64,000 nt of DNA from Canna indica. Taxonomy: Eukaryota; Streptophyta; Magnoliopsida; Zingiberales; Cannaceae. The stretch spans positions 29,740,501 to 29,804,500 of the forward strand of contig CP136890.1 in assembly GCA_034359265.1 (NCBI GenBank). Reading direction: 5' to 3'. Below the pieces are notes generated by a model, which was not told the origin of the DNA, searched no databases, and was given only the letters and a program-made list of their open reading frames with translations. A program made the translations under genes and the position numbers. The first letter of the stretch is position 1. Every line of letters begins with the position of its first letter. Shown here in pieces: positions 1 to 10,519 of this stretch.

Positions 1-120
1 GACACCCGTGCTGCAGTCATCATGGTAAGTATATTTATTTTAATTATGCATTATTTATTTATAATTTAAGTTTTAGGAAAAATATGAAACAAAAACCAAA
101 CTCGTGTAGGAGACCTACAC

Positions 121-537
121 TCAGATGGTGACGCGGCGCGGGGGCACCCTGACGACTTTGACTCGGCAGCATGGATCGAGGCTGCAGGTGGCTGGGACCA
201 TGGCCATGTCTATGGCTTTACTGACAGTGGCCATGCGTGAGCCAGGCTCGGGCCACTTGGGGCACCGACCCCTCCGGCAGCCGGTGAGCAGCCCTCCACC
301 TTCAGGATTAATGATCAAAATTAGAGGATATCGACACTGGAGGAGACGATCGCACGACAGAGTGAGATGATGGCTCATCAGAGTCAGATGATGGTTGAGA
401 TACATGCCATGCTAAGATAGATGATAGGTTAGTCCAGCCGTGTACACTCAGATCCATCGTCATCGACTCAGTTCACTTCGGTGTACACTCAAGCACTCCA
501 AACCCCACAGTATGATCCCGACCTTCCTCCATCATCG
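121..537 (+). pseudogene. C-terminal fragment of Ptta/En/Spm-type plant transposase
   Basis: Read in the frame that opens with DGDAARGHPDDFD, this segment encodes a block DFDSAAWIEAAGG followed by HGHVYGF. That block resembles the conserved C-terminal region of plant Ptta/En/Spm transposase-associated proteins, where an aspartate-phenylalanine-tryptophan block is followed by a glycine-rich VYGF motif. Downstream is a glutamine/methionine-rich coiled-coil-like stretch (EETIAQQSEMMAHQSQMM) and a short serine-rich tail. Stops interrupt the frame after the VYGF block and in the tail, so this copy is inactive. It lies just inside the 3' terminus of the CACTA element, as expected. The family assignment is from motif recall, not from a search. 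Confidence 0.6.
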
Positions 538-809
538 TAGTGAGATTTTATTTTTTTATGACTTGATTGACTTAATTGGATATTGACTTGTTATATACTT
601 ATTACATGGATATATTGATTCATATCGTGTTGATACGATAGTTTTCATTTCGTATATTTTTTATATGATTGTGGATAATTATAATTTTTTATGTATATCT
701 AGGTGTATCTATGATGTGTTTGTGAATGTATGTGTATATGAATGGATATGTTTATGAGTGTGTGAGTTATGTATCAGGTTATAAATGTGTCAATGGAAAT
801 TTCTCAGTT

Positions 810-1305
810 ACAGGTTAAAAACATCAGCAACGGCCTTCCCACGATCATCTGTGTCAAAGTTGTTGCTGAAAGTGTATCGTAATTCCTGGGCCACAAACTC
901 AAAGCCGTTGTTGATGAACTACAACAACGGCTTAGCAACAACCATTCATCAAAGGCTCTTCAACGGCGTTTGAGCCATTGATGATGTCAATAATTGCAAC
1001 AGCCAAGTGGTCGTTGAGGAGTCATTGCTGATAAGAATATCAGCAACAAGAGCGCGGCGTTGCTGCACCGTTGTTGATATCCTTATCAACAATGGATGCC
1101 TCTTGTTGCGAAACCATTACTGATAATGTTATTAGCAACGACCGCTCCGACCGTTGATGATCCATTGCTAAGTTATCAACGACGAATCTTCTACCACGGC
1201 CGCGTTGCAACGGGCGGGGCCGTTGCAAGCCGTTGCTGATGGTCTTCAGGAACGGTTTATCAATGGATTTGGCCGTTGGTGATGCTCATTGTTGATCCAG
1301 TAGTG
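810..1305. repeat. CACTA subterminal repeat array (GTTGCTGAT / CAACGGC)
   Basis: About 500 bp filled with short direct and inverted copies of CCGTTGCTGAT-like and CAACGGC-like words. They end at the TAGTG terminus. Such arrays are the usual transposase-binding subterminal regions of CACTA elements. Confidence 0.7.
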
Positions 1306-1339
1306 TAATTTGGCAAGTGTATAATGAAAATGGATGCAT

Positions 1340-1525
1340 GTTGGAAACTTCATGCACTACATTAGTAGATTCATTGCAGGCTTTGCCATCGGCTTCTCTC
1401 AGGTGTGGCAGACAAGTCTTGTAACACTACCCATTGTACCTTTGATCGCCATTGCTGGTGGAATCTACGCATACATTGCCACTGGCCTCATTGCCCGAGT
1501 AAGGAAATAGTTGAGGAGGTTTGCA
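1340..1525 (+). pseudogene. Exon fragment of an ABC transporter, subfamily B (ABCB2/10-like)
   Basis: Reading from 1340, the frame gives [19 protein letters not shown], then [21 protein letters not shown] and [13 protein letters not shown]. This is the transmembrane helix 2-3 region of plant full-size ABCB (MDR/P-glycoprotein) transporters. Near 1507 about 20 bases of the expected reading are missing: the sequence jumps from the ARVR codons to codons for EIVEEV in another frame. In the intact family these are separated by roughly six residues. The piece is therefore an internally deleted, frameshifted exon fragment with no promoter or flanking exons. It starts 35 bp beyond a CACTA terminus and is followed directly by a fragment of an unrelated gene. 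Confidence 0.8.
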
Positions 1526-1589
1526 TTACTTCTCCTTCCATTTCCATATCTATCTATATTTTTAACACACTTAACCAGGTTCAACATCC

Positions 1590-2165
1590 TCAGCTACGCA
1601 ACCGCTAACTCGTCATCAGTCGTGGGCGGTGAATTCACGACCCCAAGCAACAACTGCGACCTCCCTTCCCCTTGCCCCTCTTTGAGTATTTGCTCCACCG
1701 GCGCCAACGTCTCCAAGTGCGTTTGCCCGCCCAGCTTCATTCCATCAGAAGCCGATGGACGGATCTCTACTACCGTCCTCGATGTCAGCCTCTTGCAATA
1801 CCAACTCAGTTCTCTCATTACAGTAGTATCGATGGGACTTCGACTACCAACGGTTTCATAACTGCCATCAAGTTCGGGCGGCACGACGAAGATGCACTTG
1901 ATCGCGATCTTGTTGCCCACTATAACGACATTTTTGCTCATCCTCGTCCTCGTCTCGATGGGGTTCATGTGGAAGAGAAATATCAGTCGGAGGTGCCCGA
2001 TCAGGCATAGGTCATCAAAAAAAATTGTGATGAAGGAGATCAAATTAGGATGGCAAAAGTCATCGAGGACGGCATCATCGGGTGCCGACAGCAATGAAAC
2101 AGCCGACGAAGATGACGGAAATGACATCTTCATTGAGAAATACTTACAGGTTCCAAGTCGGTTAG
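1590..2165 (+). pseudogene. Fragment of G-type lectin S-receptor-like Ser/Thr kinase (extracellular Cys-rich and TM region)
   Basis: One frame encodes NNCDLPSPCPSLSICS and then KCVCPPSF, the cysteine-rich EGF-like region of S-domain receptor kinases. After a frame change there is NGFITAIKFG, then a clear single-pass membrane segment (about 1885-1975, LIAILLPTITTFLLILVLV followed by MWKRN). The order (CDLPxxC, CxCPPxF, then TM and a basic stop-transfer) matches the SD2-5/At5g35370-like group. The kinase domain is absent and several frameshifts are present. The ABCB fragment just upstream suggests both were assembled by transduplication. The receptor assignment is moderately secure and the exact subfamily is not. 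Confidence 0.55.
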
Positions 2166-2485
2166 TGCTCGATGTTCGTGATCGGAAAAATTAGAAAAAT
2201 CAGAGAAATTGGCAAGGACGCTCGTCGATGCTCGTGATTCTTCGGGAAGTTAAAGTTTAGGTCTAGTGTGTCTAGTTTATGTTGTAAATCCTCATGATGA
2301 TGCATAAGAACCCAAAAACCAAACCCGAACCCCAAAATATGAAAAATCGGCAAATTTGAAAATGACCCTAGAATTCACTAAGCCTAGGGTGCTCCTTGGA
2401 GGGCTATATAACCTAGACATTTTATTGACACAAAAAATGCCGGTAATTGTTCCTTAGGTAAAAACAAGATAACGAGACATTTTTC
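2166..2485. other. Unassigned sequence
   Basis: AT-rich intergenic sequence between the gene-fragment cluster and the truncated LTR. No coding, repeat or RNA feature was recognised. Confidence 0.4.
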
Positions 2486-2691
2486 ATGTATTCTTTTGAT
2501 TTGTCCAAGCCATCTCTGGTGCACACATTGGTTTGTTTCAAGATCGATGTCGCAAGACGTGAAACTTGACTTGTCATTTATCGATCCTGCGAGCTTCATA
2601 CTTCAAGAATTTGGTTAAACAGATTTGGTTTGTTATCATCAACATGGTCACGAAGAGAATAGAGCATGAAGGAAAAAACCTTCAGTCAACA
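2486..2691 (-). repeat. Truncated 3' LTR of minus-strand Sirevirus-like element
   Basis: Starts (minus) with TGTTGACTGAAGG directly after the purine tract. It is nearly identical to 8825-9035, and similarity is lost below about 2486. Confidence 0.7.
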
Positions 2692-2707
2692 ATCTCCCCC
2701 TTTTTGA
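2692..2707 (-). other. Polypurine tract
   Basis: Minus-strand AAAAAGGGGGAGAT abuts the LTR start, preceded by TTTGTCATCATC. The same arrangement occurs at the 3' end of the plus-strand Sirevirus. Confidence 0.75.
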
Positions 2708-3108
2708 TGATGACAAACCATTGACGATAAAGAGCAACAAAAAGTAGTGTATTCGTCAATTGGTATGAAGCATGAGTTTATAAGTGGATATATGAGAGCA
2801 TTAAAAAATGATATATGAGAGCATTAAAAGATGATATATACATTTTGTATTTTGTGCTCCCCCTATCATCATGCCCCAACCTATGAACATTAATATGTTA
2901 ACTCTCCCCCTTTTGTCATCCATCAAAAAGAATAGCAAGCAAAGTGTAACCAAGTATAAACATTAACATGTTTCAACTATAACAAGGCATTCAATCAACA
3001 CATAATACTTACAGTTAAGGAGTTTCAAATACAAATATAAAGTCGATCAAGCAAAGTGTAGTGTTAATACAAGTCCATAAAATGAATAACATCAAACATC
3101 AAATAATA

Positions 3109-4305
3109 CTAATCATCCTCGGGTGGTGGAGGTGGTAGATGCGACTGATAGTATTGCCATATCTCATCCACCCGACCATACATCTCATCAAACCGACGGT
3201 CGTACTCATCCACTTGCTAATCGTACTGGTCAACACGTTGACCATATTCATCCATACACCGGCCATGCTCATCGATCATCAGACCATACTCATCGATCCG
3301 TCGACTGTACTCGTCTAGGTGTTCTTTTGTGCCTCTGTTCCATTCCACCTGGTCGATATGAAACTGAGCAAAGCGATGCTCCAGATCACTCAGATGCTCA
3401 ATGGGAGTGCCGAATGATGAGCTTCCACCAGCATCTCCCGCCTCCATGACTATGTCATGATCAGTGTGTTCCGCAGGTGCCCTCGCACTCTTTTATCGCG
3501 CTGATTTTTAAGAATTTTCATACGGTTGAGAGAGGATGAATCTATGGCTTTGGGCACAGGTTCTATTTCAAATCTAGATTTGTTTACCCCAGCAGCATAG
3601 GTAAAGTGAGAAATCACTGAGGCATAGGGTAGGGCTTGCTTCTTTGAGGCATGAACAACCGCTATGTACCGAAGCATAAGATCAGGAACGTTTATGGGTA
3701 TGCGGGACATAGCAAAAAAGAGTACCCTAGTACTCATACTGGTTACCTCATCACAGTGACCTGCTCTAGGAAGAATATTATATGCAATGATAAGGTGCAT
3801 AATCCTAGCTGAGGTTAACAGTTTGATGCTTTGGGTAGGAAGCATCCCTTGATAGTCCTCAGGACAGATGGCTGATATAACTTCATGACTAGGAAAATCC
3901 TCATAAAATTAAGAGGTGTGTGGACATCTTATATATTGATCTTCCTAGTAGAGGAAACCCAAATGCATCTCTAATGCCTAATTTCGTGATTACTATGGAT
4001 TTGCCCAAAATTTCAGATCTAAAAACTAGTGAGTCACCTAATCCAGCCTGATCTATCACGAGGTTGGAGAAAAATGCTTTTATCAGGATGGGACATACTG
4101 GTACTTGCTTTCCTATGTACTCTACCCATCCTAGGCTTGCAAGTTTACCTCTAATGTCATACTGCTCTAAGTCACCTAAATTAACTGGACGAGTCTGTAG
4201 GACAGCTCTGTCTATAAACCTACGGGCTTCAGTCTTGCCTATAGCGGTCAAAAGATTATCGGGCAAGCTTGGAAGCTTTGTCTTGGGTGCCATTCTGCAA
4301 AACAA
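3109..4305 (-). pseudogene. Third ORF: 'putative plant transposon protein' domain (env-like position)
   Basis: A frameshifted ORF located between the gag/pol region and the 3' LTR, where Sireviruses may carry an extra env-like ORF. Segment one (4305-3901) has GKQVPVCPILIKAFFSNL and later GIRDAFGFP. Segment two (to about 3450) has NILPRAGHCDEVTSMSTRVL, PINVPDLMLRYIAV and LPYASVISHFTYAAGV. These blocks match what I remember of the plant transposon protein domain (Pfam Transposase_32 type), found in many plant LTR-element ORFs of unknown function. Near 3905 the reading changes frame, and the C-terminal part is back in the first frame. That tail holds about seven consecutive heptads of the form xxDEYxx (3340-3130), a possible coiled coil, with one internal stop. 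No membrane anchor or signal peptide was seen. Confidence 0.6.
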
Positions 4306-4309
4306 TTAG

Positions 4310-7088
4310 GATGATGTGTAGATAATTAGCTTTGATGAGTAATGCATGCTCTTAAAGTAAGGAGAAGAAACACTTTTAAGATCGACATAAATTCGTACAA
4401 GGCCTCCTTTTAAAAAAATTAGATTTTAACATTAAATCTCAATGTGTGAGTCCAAAGAGAAATAAAATAAAAAATAAAAATAAAAGATAGGATCCAAAGA
4501 AAATATAAAATGGGTCACAAATAAAATAACAACCATACATTTGAATTATTGATATTCTCCTTCCAACAAAAGGCTTTTGTTTTGGCAAGATGAAGATGAG
4601 AAATTTTAATTAACAAAAGTAAAGATATCTTACAAAAAAATCCCTTTTTTAAAAAGATAAAACAAATGTTAAGAGTAAAGATATCTCATGAAAGAAAACA
4701 AACTTTTACTTACACAAGAACCATGAGAAATTTGATTTTCCTTCCCTAGAACTTGTTTTTGAAGTAAAAATACTAAGGAAAATCATCATCCATATAAAAA
4801 AAACATGAATTGTGATTTTTATGAGTGAATCTAGACAAAGAGAGAAGGAAAGATGAAGAATCCACTCAACATTATGAACTAACTCATGTATGGTAGCTAA
4901 ATGTTGAGTCTTTTACCTTGGAGAAGAAGAAGAAACCTTAAAACCAAGAGGAGAGGGGTGAGTGGCCAGTTGAAGTGATCAAGGAAGCCCTAGTTTCGGG
5001 CTTAAAAACTTGGGTTGAAGGGTTGAGATTAAAACAGACAACCAAACGGGTAGACAAGATTAATTTCTGTCCGCCGGTCGATCGGGCGGTCGCATGTCGT
5101 GCGACCGCTCGAGCTGCCATGGGATTTCTTAAGCCCCCCAAAAAAATTGTTTTTGAGAGATCTATATATTGAAACTTTATGAATTTTTTTTCACATGAAC
5201 TAGGCTTCATGAGGATTCCAAAAAGTCAACAGTCACTCAAAAAGGATATCTCTACAATTTTCTAGAAAATCTATAAGTTCTTAGTGGCATTTTTGTAAAT
5301 ATGAGTCATTTGTCAAACATTTTCAGATTTTGTCCAGTCTTTCTAGATACCAAAATATGATTATTTAAAGCATGTATATTGAGTTTGAGACAAAGATAAT
5401 CTCATTTGGTCAAAATTTTACCTTAGCATGATTTCATTCAAAAACAAACATGTTAACATGAAATTGCTAAGTATCAATCTTTAACTTATACTCATGGTTT
5501 TTCAAGTATAGACACATGAACACCTAACATGAGTAAATCTAAACATGTTTGTGAAGTTTGAGCTCAAAAATAAATTTCTAAGTCAAATTTATTGACTTAG
5601 GTCAAACTTTTTTCAATTTTGAGTCTCCTTAGGTGAGCTAGTTGACATTTTATCCATTTACATATGATTTTTTAATTTTAACCACATGGATGAAAATCAT
5701 GAGTAAACTCAAACATGCTTGCCAAGTTTCAACTTTAAAGTGAAGTCTCTAAGATGAAATTCTACTTAGAGCTCATTTTATTTAAACAAGGTTTCATGAA
5801 ATTACCTAAGTTATCAGAATTTTACATACTCATGAAATTTCAATCAATTATCATGCAAAATTATTCATGAGCATAGAGAAATCATTTTACCAAGAGAATA
5901 GAGGTGTTATGCAAGAATTTTTCAAAAATAAAATTCATACCTCATTTCTTGAGAAATTCCAAAATTTCCACGTTCTTTTCATTTTCCTTTAGCCTTTCAA
6001 ATTTTACCACTTTCTCAACTTGCAAGTAAGTTTCATTAGTATCATAATGAAATCATATACCAACTAGCAAGCTAACTTACTAAATAACAAAGGTTTAATG
6101 CAAAGTTTCATTTAAAAATCTTAACCTATGCTAGATAGTAGAGATTCATTTTAAAGGAGTTATCATGATATCAAAATGAATTAAAGAGATCTTAAGATAT
6201 GAAATATTCGAGGAATAGGATCTCTAAACAAGTTTAACTAGTTTGGACTTAAAAGAATGTCTCTAATAATAAGCATCAACCTAGAGCAAGTTTTATTCAA
6301 TGAAATTTGCCTAAGTATTAAAATTTTACCTACTCATGAGAATTCAAAGATTTGTCATGCAATTCTAATCATGAGTATAGAGACACCAATAAAACGTGAA
6401 TATTGAGGTATTATGCTAAGATTTTTACGAAATTCAAAAACATACCTCTTACATGAGAATTTTGCCAAACTTATCATTTTTCTTTCCAATTTCTAAAGCC
6501 TTCCATTTTATCATAACTTGCAAGCAATATTCATTAGTAGGATAATGAGAATATAATTACTAGCAAGTTATCAAACTAAGTAGCAAAGAGAGGGATCAAT
6601 TATCGATATCAAAATCTACTATGCTAAATAGTTTCAAATTTGTTTCAAAATGAAATCGAGTGATATCAAAATGAATTTTAAGATATCACAAGTGAAATAT
6701 AAATGAAAACATGATCTCCAACCCTTCCTATTGGTTGAAAACTGAAAGGCCACAATGAGCCTACGATTTAGAACCGCAAGGTCGCATGAGCCTACGATTT
6801 AGAATCGAAAGGTCGCATGAGCCCGTTATAGGCTACATATGTCTCCGAAGAGACCGGAAATCAACAAATCAAAAATATTTTTAAAAGCATATCATGAGTG
6901 GGAAACAATCAATTTAAGCAAGTATCATGAACTCCAACTATTAATGATCAATTAAAGTTAAGAGATGATATCAAACCTTTTAGATGCCAACTTTCATTTC
7001 CATAGGCATCTAGGTGGGAATCTTGAAGTTGCAATCATGTAAGGATCTTTCGTTGAATTCTTGGCCAACTTCAACACATCACTTTCCC
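4310..7088. other. Noncoding AT-rich interior of pol-less Sirevirus
   Basis: About 2.8 kb between the third ORF and gag, where pol would be expected. No reverse transcriptase, RNase H or integrase motif was seen in any frame. It contains GGTCGATCG-type palindromes at about 5075-5110, a diverged tandem duplication (5780-6570), and two or three copies of a 34-bp unit (GCATGAGCCTACGATTTAGA...) at 6755-6825. Confidence 0.55.
5780..6570. repeat. Diverged ~500-bp tandem duplication
   Basis: Two blocks share an ordered series of words: ATGAAATT(T)(A/G)CCTAAGT, TACTCATGA, TCATGCAA, ATCATGAGTATAGAGA-like, TTGCAAG(C/T)AA, CATTAGTA and ATAATGA. They start near 5790 and near 6295. By eye they are strongly diverged copies about 510 bp apart. 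Confidence 0.5.
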
Positions 7089-7934
7089 TTATCCTTGTGT
7101 GGTAGCTCCCCCTACAAAAGAGCATGAAACTTTTGGTACCCAAATGGCTTTGGGTCCTTGGGGATTAAAGGGCTTAGGAACCCAAAGTGTCTTTGCCACA
7201 CTTGCATTCATCTTAAAAGTGCAGTCATAAATGGCATTCCCGTAGACACCACAATAAAAAGAATATCCATTAAATCTCTTTTTTTCATTTTTCTTATGGA
7301 CATGAGCTAGAATGTTAAAATTCTTAGCATGAAGAACATGATGAGCATGAGCATTCTTAGAGGAAACATTTTTCTTTTGAGGTTTCCTAAATGAGACATT
7401 TTGAATTTTTGAATTAAGAGGAGTATTAGCTTTTCTACTCAAAATCAACATCTAATTTTTCAAATCATTTATAGATTTATGCAAAGCATGCAATTGGATT
7501 TTCAATATGTTATTTTCATTCTTTAACATGTCATTTTTGTTTTTCAAATCCTTAGTGTCAATACTTAAAGCATCATGGCATGGATTAGAGACACTAATTT
7601 TTAGCTTCTCATTTTCTAGTTTAGCATCATGTAAATGAGAGCTAAGAGTCAAGTTTTCCTTCTTTAATTTTTTGTTTTCTTTATCCTTTTTAACCATCAA
7701 GACATACATGATTTTATATTCATCTATTAATTCATCATAAATCATGTCATGAGAACTAGATGAATTAATACTATCCTTTTTGTTATCATGACTATAAGAA
7801 GAAGAGTGTACCTCATCATTAATATTCATGAGACAATCTTTTGAATTTGCTTCATAGTCATGGTAAGAGAATGCTTCATTCGAATAAGATGGTGATGTGG
7901 AAGCATTTGACCTCCTCTTTGCCTTGTTCTTCAT
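7089..7934 (-). pseudogene. Sirevirus gag, C-terminal half
   Basis: The upstream piece (7934-7452) is a lysine/asparagine-rich coiled-coil segment with DELIDEYKIMY and KKLKKENLTL, followed by more heptad-rich sequence. The downstream piece (7451-7089) includes KKRFNGYSFYCGVYGNA and then AKTLWVPKPFNPQGPKAIWVPK. The equivalent region of the plus-strand Sirevirus (26040-26200) reads RRKFNGNYFSCGIFGH and ends in the same GPKxIWVP signature. This is the second zinc-knuckle region of Sirevirus gag, here degenerate because the CCHC histidine is lost. The N-terminal UBN2-like part and the primer site are deleted. A stop separates the two pieces. Confidence 0.7.
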
Positions 7935-7949
7935 GGAAGGACAATTTTA

Positions 7950-9035
7950 CTAAATTATAAGTAGCTTACAATTGAGGACTTTACACCGGAAAGACCCTAC
8001 ACTCACCTCGAAGGCACTTCCACACCCGGAAGTATCCCGCCTTCCTACCGAGTGAGCTTTCCCACCTCAATTCCTAAGAACTACTCCTAACTTAGATTAC
8101 ACAAGTCACTTTACTCCTTATCCACCAAGGTAACCACTTACACACAAGACCACACACAAGGTCTTCTTACAAGCTCAAGTAAATTTAAGTAAAAACAAAT
8201 AAAAAACAATTCTATTACAAGAAGAGGAAGAAGAGAACTTATCACAATGTAAACACCTCTTCTTTTTGAGCCTAGCCCCCTTGATGAGCTCTTTAATGAA
8301 GAACTCTTGAAGATGAGGGATCAACGACTAGGTTTGAAGAATTTGATCAATTTAGAAGCTTGGAGGATGCTAAAGATCACTCTTTGAAGGTTATTTGCAT
8401 CAATAGTTGTTTTGGAGAGAGAGAGAGAGAAGGGTATTTATAACCCTGCGATCAAACGGCTCATCAACAGGCGCATTTTTGCCTGTTGCCGATGCTCGGT
8501 CGCTTGCCGGTCGATCATCGGTCGACCGACGGATCGACCGCCCAAGCGACCGCGGCATTCTGCTGCTTTTGGGCGTGCTTCGATCGACCGAATTGGCTAC
8601 TCCCAATTTTCTGCCACATTCGATCGACCAGACGATCGACCAAATTGGATACTGCAAATTTTTGACCATCTTCGGTCGATCGAATTGGCTATTGCCAATT
8701 TTTAACACCATTTGGTTAACCGACCGATCGATCGAACCTGGACTAGAAAATTTCCTTTTTGATCTTCTCATTGCGCGCTTTGTTTTCTGGTTCTGTTCTT
8801 CAGCGTGCTTCAACTCGAAAGACTTTCCATGTATTCTTTTGATTTGTCCAAGCCATCTCTGGTGCACGCACTGGTTTGTTTCAAGATCGATGTCGCAAGA
8901 CGTGAAACTTGACTTATCATTTATCGATCCTGCGAACTTCATACTTCAAGAATTTGGTTAAAAAAAATTTGGTTTGTTATCATCAAAATGGTCACAAAGA
9001 GAATAGAGCATGAAGGAAAAAACCTTTAGTCAACA
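7950..9035 (-). repeat. 5' LTR of minus-strand Sirevirus-like element
   Basis: Starts (minus) TGTTGACTAAAGG at 9035. It contains a block of GGTCGACC/GGTCGATCG palindromes (8490-8740) and a TATA box TTATAAATACCC (about 8440), then a CT-rich stretch and a U5-like tail. The inner boundary is uncertain, because no tRNA-Met primer site is found near 7950. Confidence 0.6.
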
Positions 9036-10008
9036 CCATCTAGTGTGGCCATTTCAACAACACATACAACTATATGGTGGTCATTTTCCATGGCATGAGA
9101 ATGGTTTCTGGAGGAAGGCATCACTGGTTTGGAGAGGCATGAAACCAACGATTGATATAATGCCATTTTGTACCAATTTTTGCATTGGCCAAGGAGACAG
9201 GATCAGTCTATGGCCTGATAGGTGGCTGAATGGATGCTCGATGGCCGATAAGTATCCAATACTCTTTCAACACACAGAGCAGCCTAATATCGCCATCCAT
9301 GAGGCCCGCATAGTTATTACCAACCAATGGTTTCTAGGTTGGGAGATTAGCTTTGGAATTTTTGTTGATGAGAGTAGTCTATACAAGTTGGCTCATGACC
9401 TACGGGCAGTGGAGAATGGCATGGGAGAAGACAAATTTATGTGGAGGTAGACTAACAGTGACATTTACTCAACTAGCAGTCTATACCTTAGAGGTGTAAT
9501 AGATTGCTAGTATCACCTATTATGGCAACCGACCCTACCTAAAAAAAAATTGATCTTTGGATGGTTGATGGTTAGGGGAAGACTACTCACCAGGGATCGT
9601 ATTGCACGTTGGGGCATCACGATGGATGAGGCGTGCTTACTTTGCAATGGAAACAAAGAAGATCACAAGCACTTATTTGAAACCTGCTACTTCACGGTGG
9701 AAGGATGGCAGATCTTCTTGACTACCTTGAAAGAGGGTCATTTTTTGATTCAGCTTCGTCCTTGGATGGACGCACAAAAATGGGGCCCCGAAGGAGAGGA
9801 AAAAGAAAACACAACTAGCACTGATTTGGACTTCGTTCATATGTTTCGAGAGGAACAGTAGAATATTCAAGAATACCATATCATCAATCCACTCTATAGC
9901 TATTTCGGTTGCAGCTTATTACCTCTTGGGTTTGTAGGACAACTTGTTGGTTGTAGCTTTGGTGTTGTGCACCTGGGGCCTCTAGGAGGCCATGTATATA
10001 TGACCCTG
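9036..10008 (+). mobile_element. LINE (non-LTR retrotransposon), 3' fragment
   Basis: This plus-strand fragment is flanked by the minus Sirevirus LTR on the left and the gypsy LTR on the right. It encodes the post-RT region of a plant LINE ORF2, followed by a presumed 3' untranslated tail. It has no poly(A) tail, so both ends were probably lost to neighbouring insertions. Confidence 0.7.
9040..9861 (+). pseudogene. LINE ORF2 fragment with RT zinc-binding domain (zf-RVT)
   Basis: The first part reads SLVWRGMKPTID and GQGDRISLWPDRWLNG. That is the tryptophan-rich block found between reverse transcriptase and the C-terminal zinc-binding domain of plant L1-type ORF2. After a stop at 9448-9450 the frame resumes with PKKKLIFGWLMVRGRLLTRDR and then EACLLCNGNKEDHKHLFETC. 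This is the zf-RVT signature (CxxC ... HLFxxC). The frame then decays. No polymerase domain is present, so this is a dead 5'-truncated copy. Confidence 0.75.
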
Positions 10009-10517
10009 TGTTATGTGCCTTAGTGTAGGCCCTTGTTTGAGAGCAGTGAGGTTAATCTTTTCACCTATCTTTTTGGTACTTGCTCGATCCTTGGAAGAAG
10101 AAGAAGAAGAAGAAGAAGAAGAAGAAGAAGAAGAAGAAGAAGAAGAAGAGGGAGAGGGAGAGAGCAGAATGAGGAGATATAATTGGAGTCAAAAATCAAC
10201 TTGTCTTCATTCCTCTTGTTTCGTGTCTATTTATATATTACAATTGTAAATAGGTATGACTCTTCTCAAGAGTTGTGACTCTTCCCAAGAGGTGTTGTGA
10301 CTCTTCCCAATAAGTGTTAAGAGTTGTGACCAAAACTATAGTTGTTCTATAAATAGAGTCTTCTACTTCTTGGTGCGGCGTTGATATGTATATTTCCATC
10401 TTGTATTTGTTATTTCTTTTTGAATGGTTGGTGATGTGAATTCGACTTGATGATGTGGCGGCGAGTGGTAATGTGGCAGACTTGATGATGTGGCGGCGAG
10501 TGGTAATGTGGCAGTCA
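10009..10517 (-). repeat. 3' LTR of chromovirus 1
   Basis: Starts (minus) TGACTGCCAC and ends CACATAACA. It carries a (GAA)n expansion (10094-10149) absent from the other LTR. It also has an exact 35-bp tandem duplication (10444-10478 and 10479-10513) that is single in the 5' LTR. Confidence 0.8.
10094..10149 (+). repeat. (GAA)n microsatellite
   Basis: Uninterrupted GAA repeats, about 18 units, inside the 3' LTR. Confidence 0.95.
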
Positions 10518-10519
10518 AA

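Larger units (their letters stand above)
1..1305 (+). mobile_element. CACTA (Ptta/En/Spm) DNA transposon, 3' part
   Basis: The right end is the CACTA terminus TAGTG at 1301-1305 (reverse complement CACTACTGGATC), preceded by a dense array of short subterminal repeats. A transposase-like reading frame lies upstream at 121-537 in the same orientation. The 5' end lies outside the window, so the target-site duplication cannot be tested. A splice-donor-like GTAAGT at about 24-29 suggests an exon ends there. The stretch 541-800 is AT-rich 3' untranslated sequence with nothing else recognisable. Confidence 0.75.
2486..9035 (-). mobile_element. Pol-less Sirevirus-like Ty1/copia element
   Basis: Read on the minus strand the order is: 5' LTR (9035 down to about 7950), C-terminal gag (7934-7089), a long noncoding AT-rich stretch, a third ORF (4305-3109), a polypurine tract, and a truncated 3' LTR (2691-2486). 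The two LTRs share about 200 bp next to the TGTTGACT start (2486-2691 against 8825-9035). Reverse transcriptase, RNase H and integrase are absent. So are the tRNA-Met primer site and the N-terminal part of gag. No matching target-site duplication could be found because the 3' LTR is truncated. Gag architecture and LTR palindromes match the plus-strand Sirevirus at 22821-38621. Confidence 0.7.

Noticed and set aside
6755..6825. Short repeats GCATGAGCCTACGATTTAGA as a CRISPR-like array
   Set aside because: Only two to three adjacent copies without regular spacers, in a plant retrotransposon interior.
8407..8961. 184-residue plus-strand frame and its antisense partner
   Set aside because: They overlap the LTR with the GGTCGACC palindromes; the reading follows from repeat composition, not from a gene.
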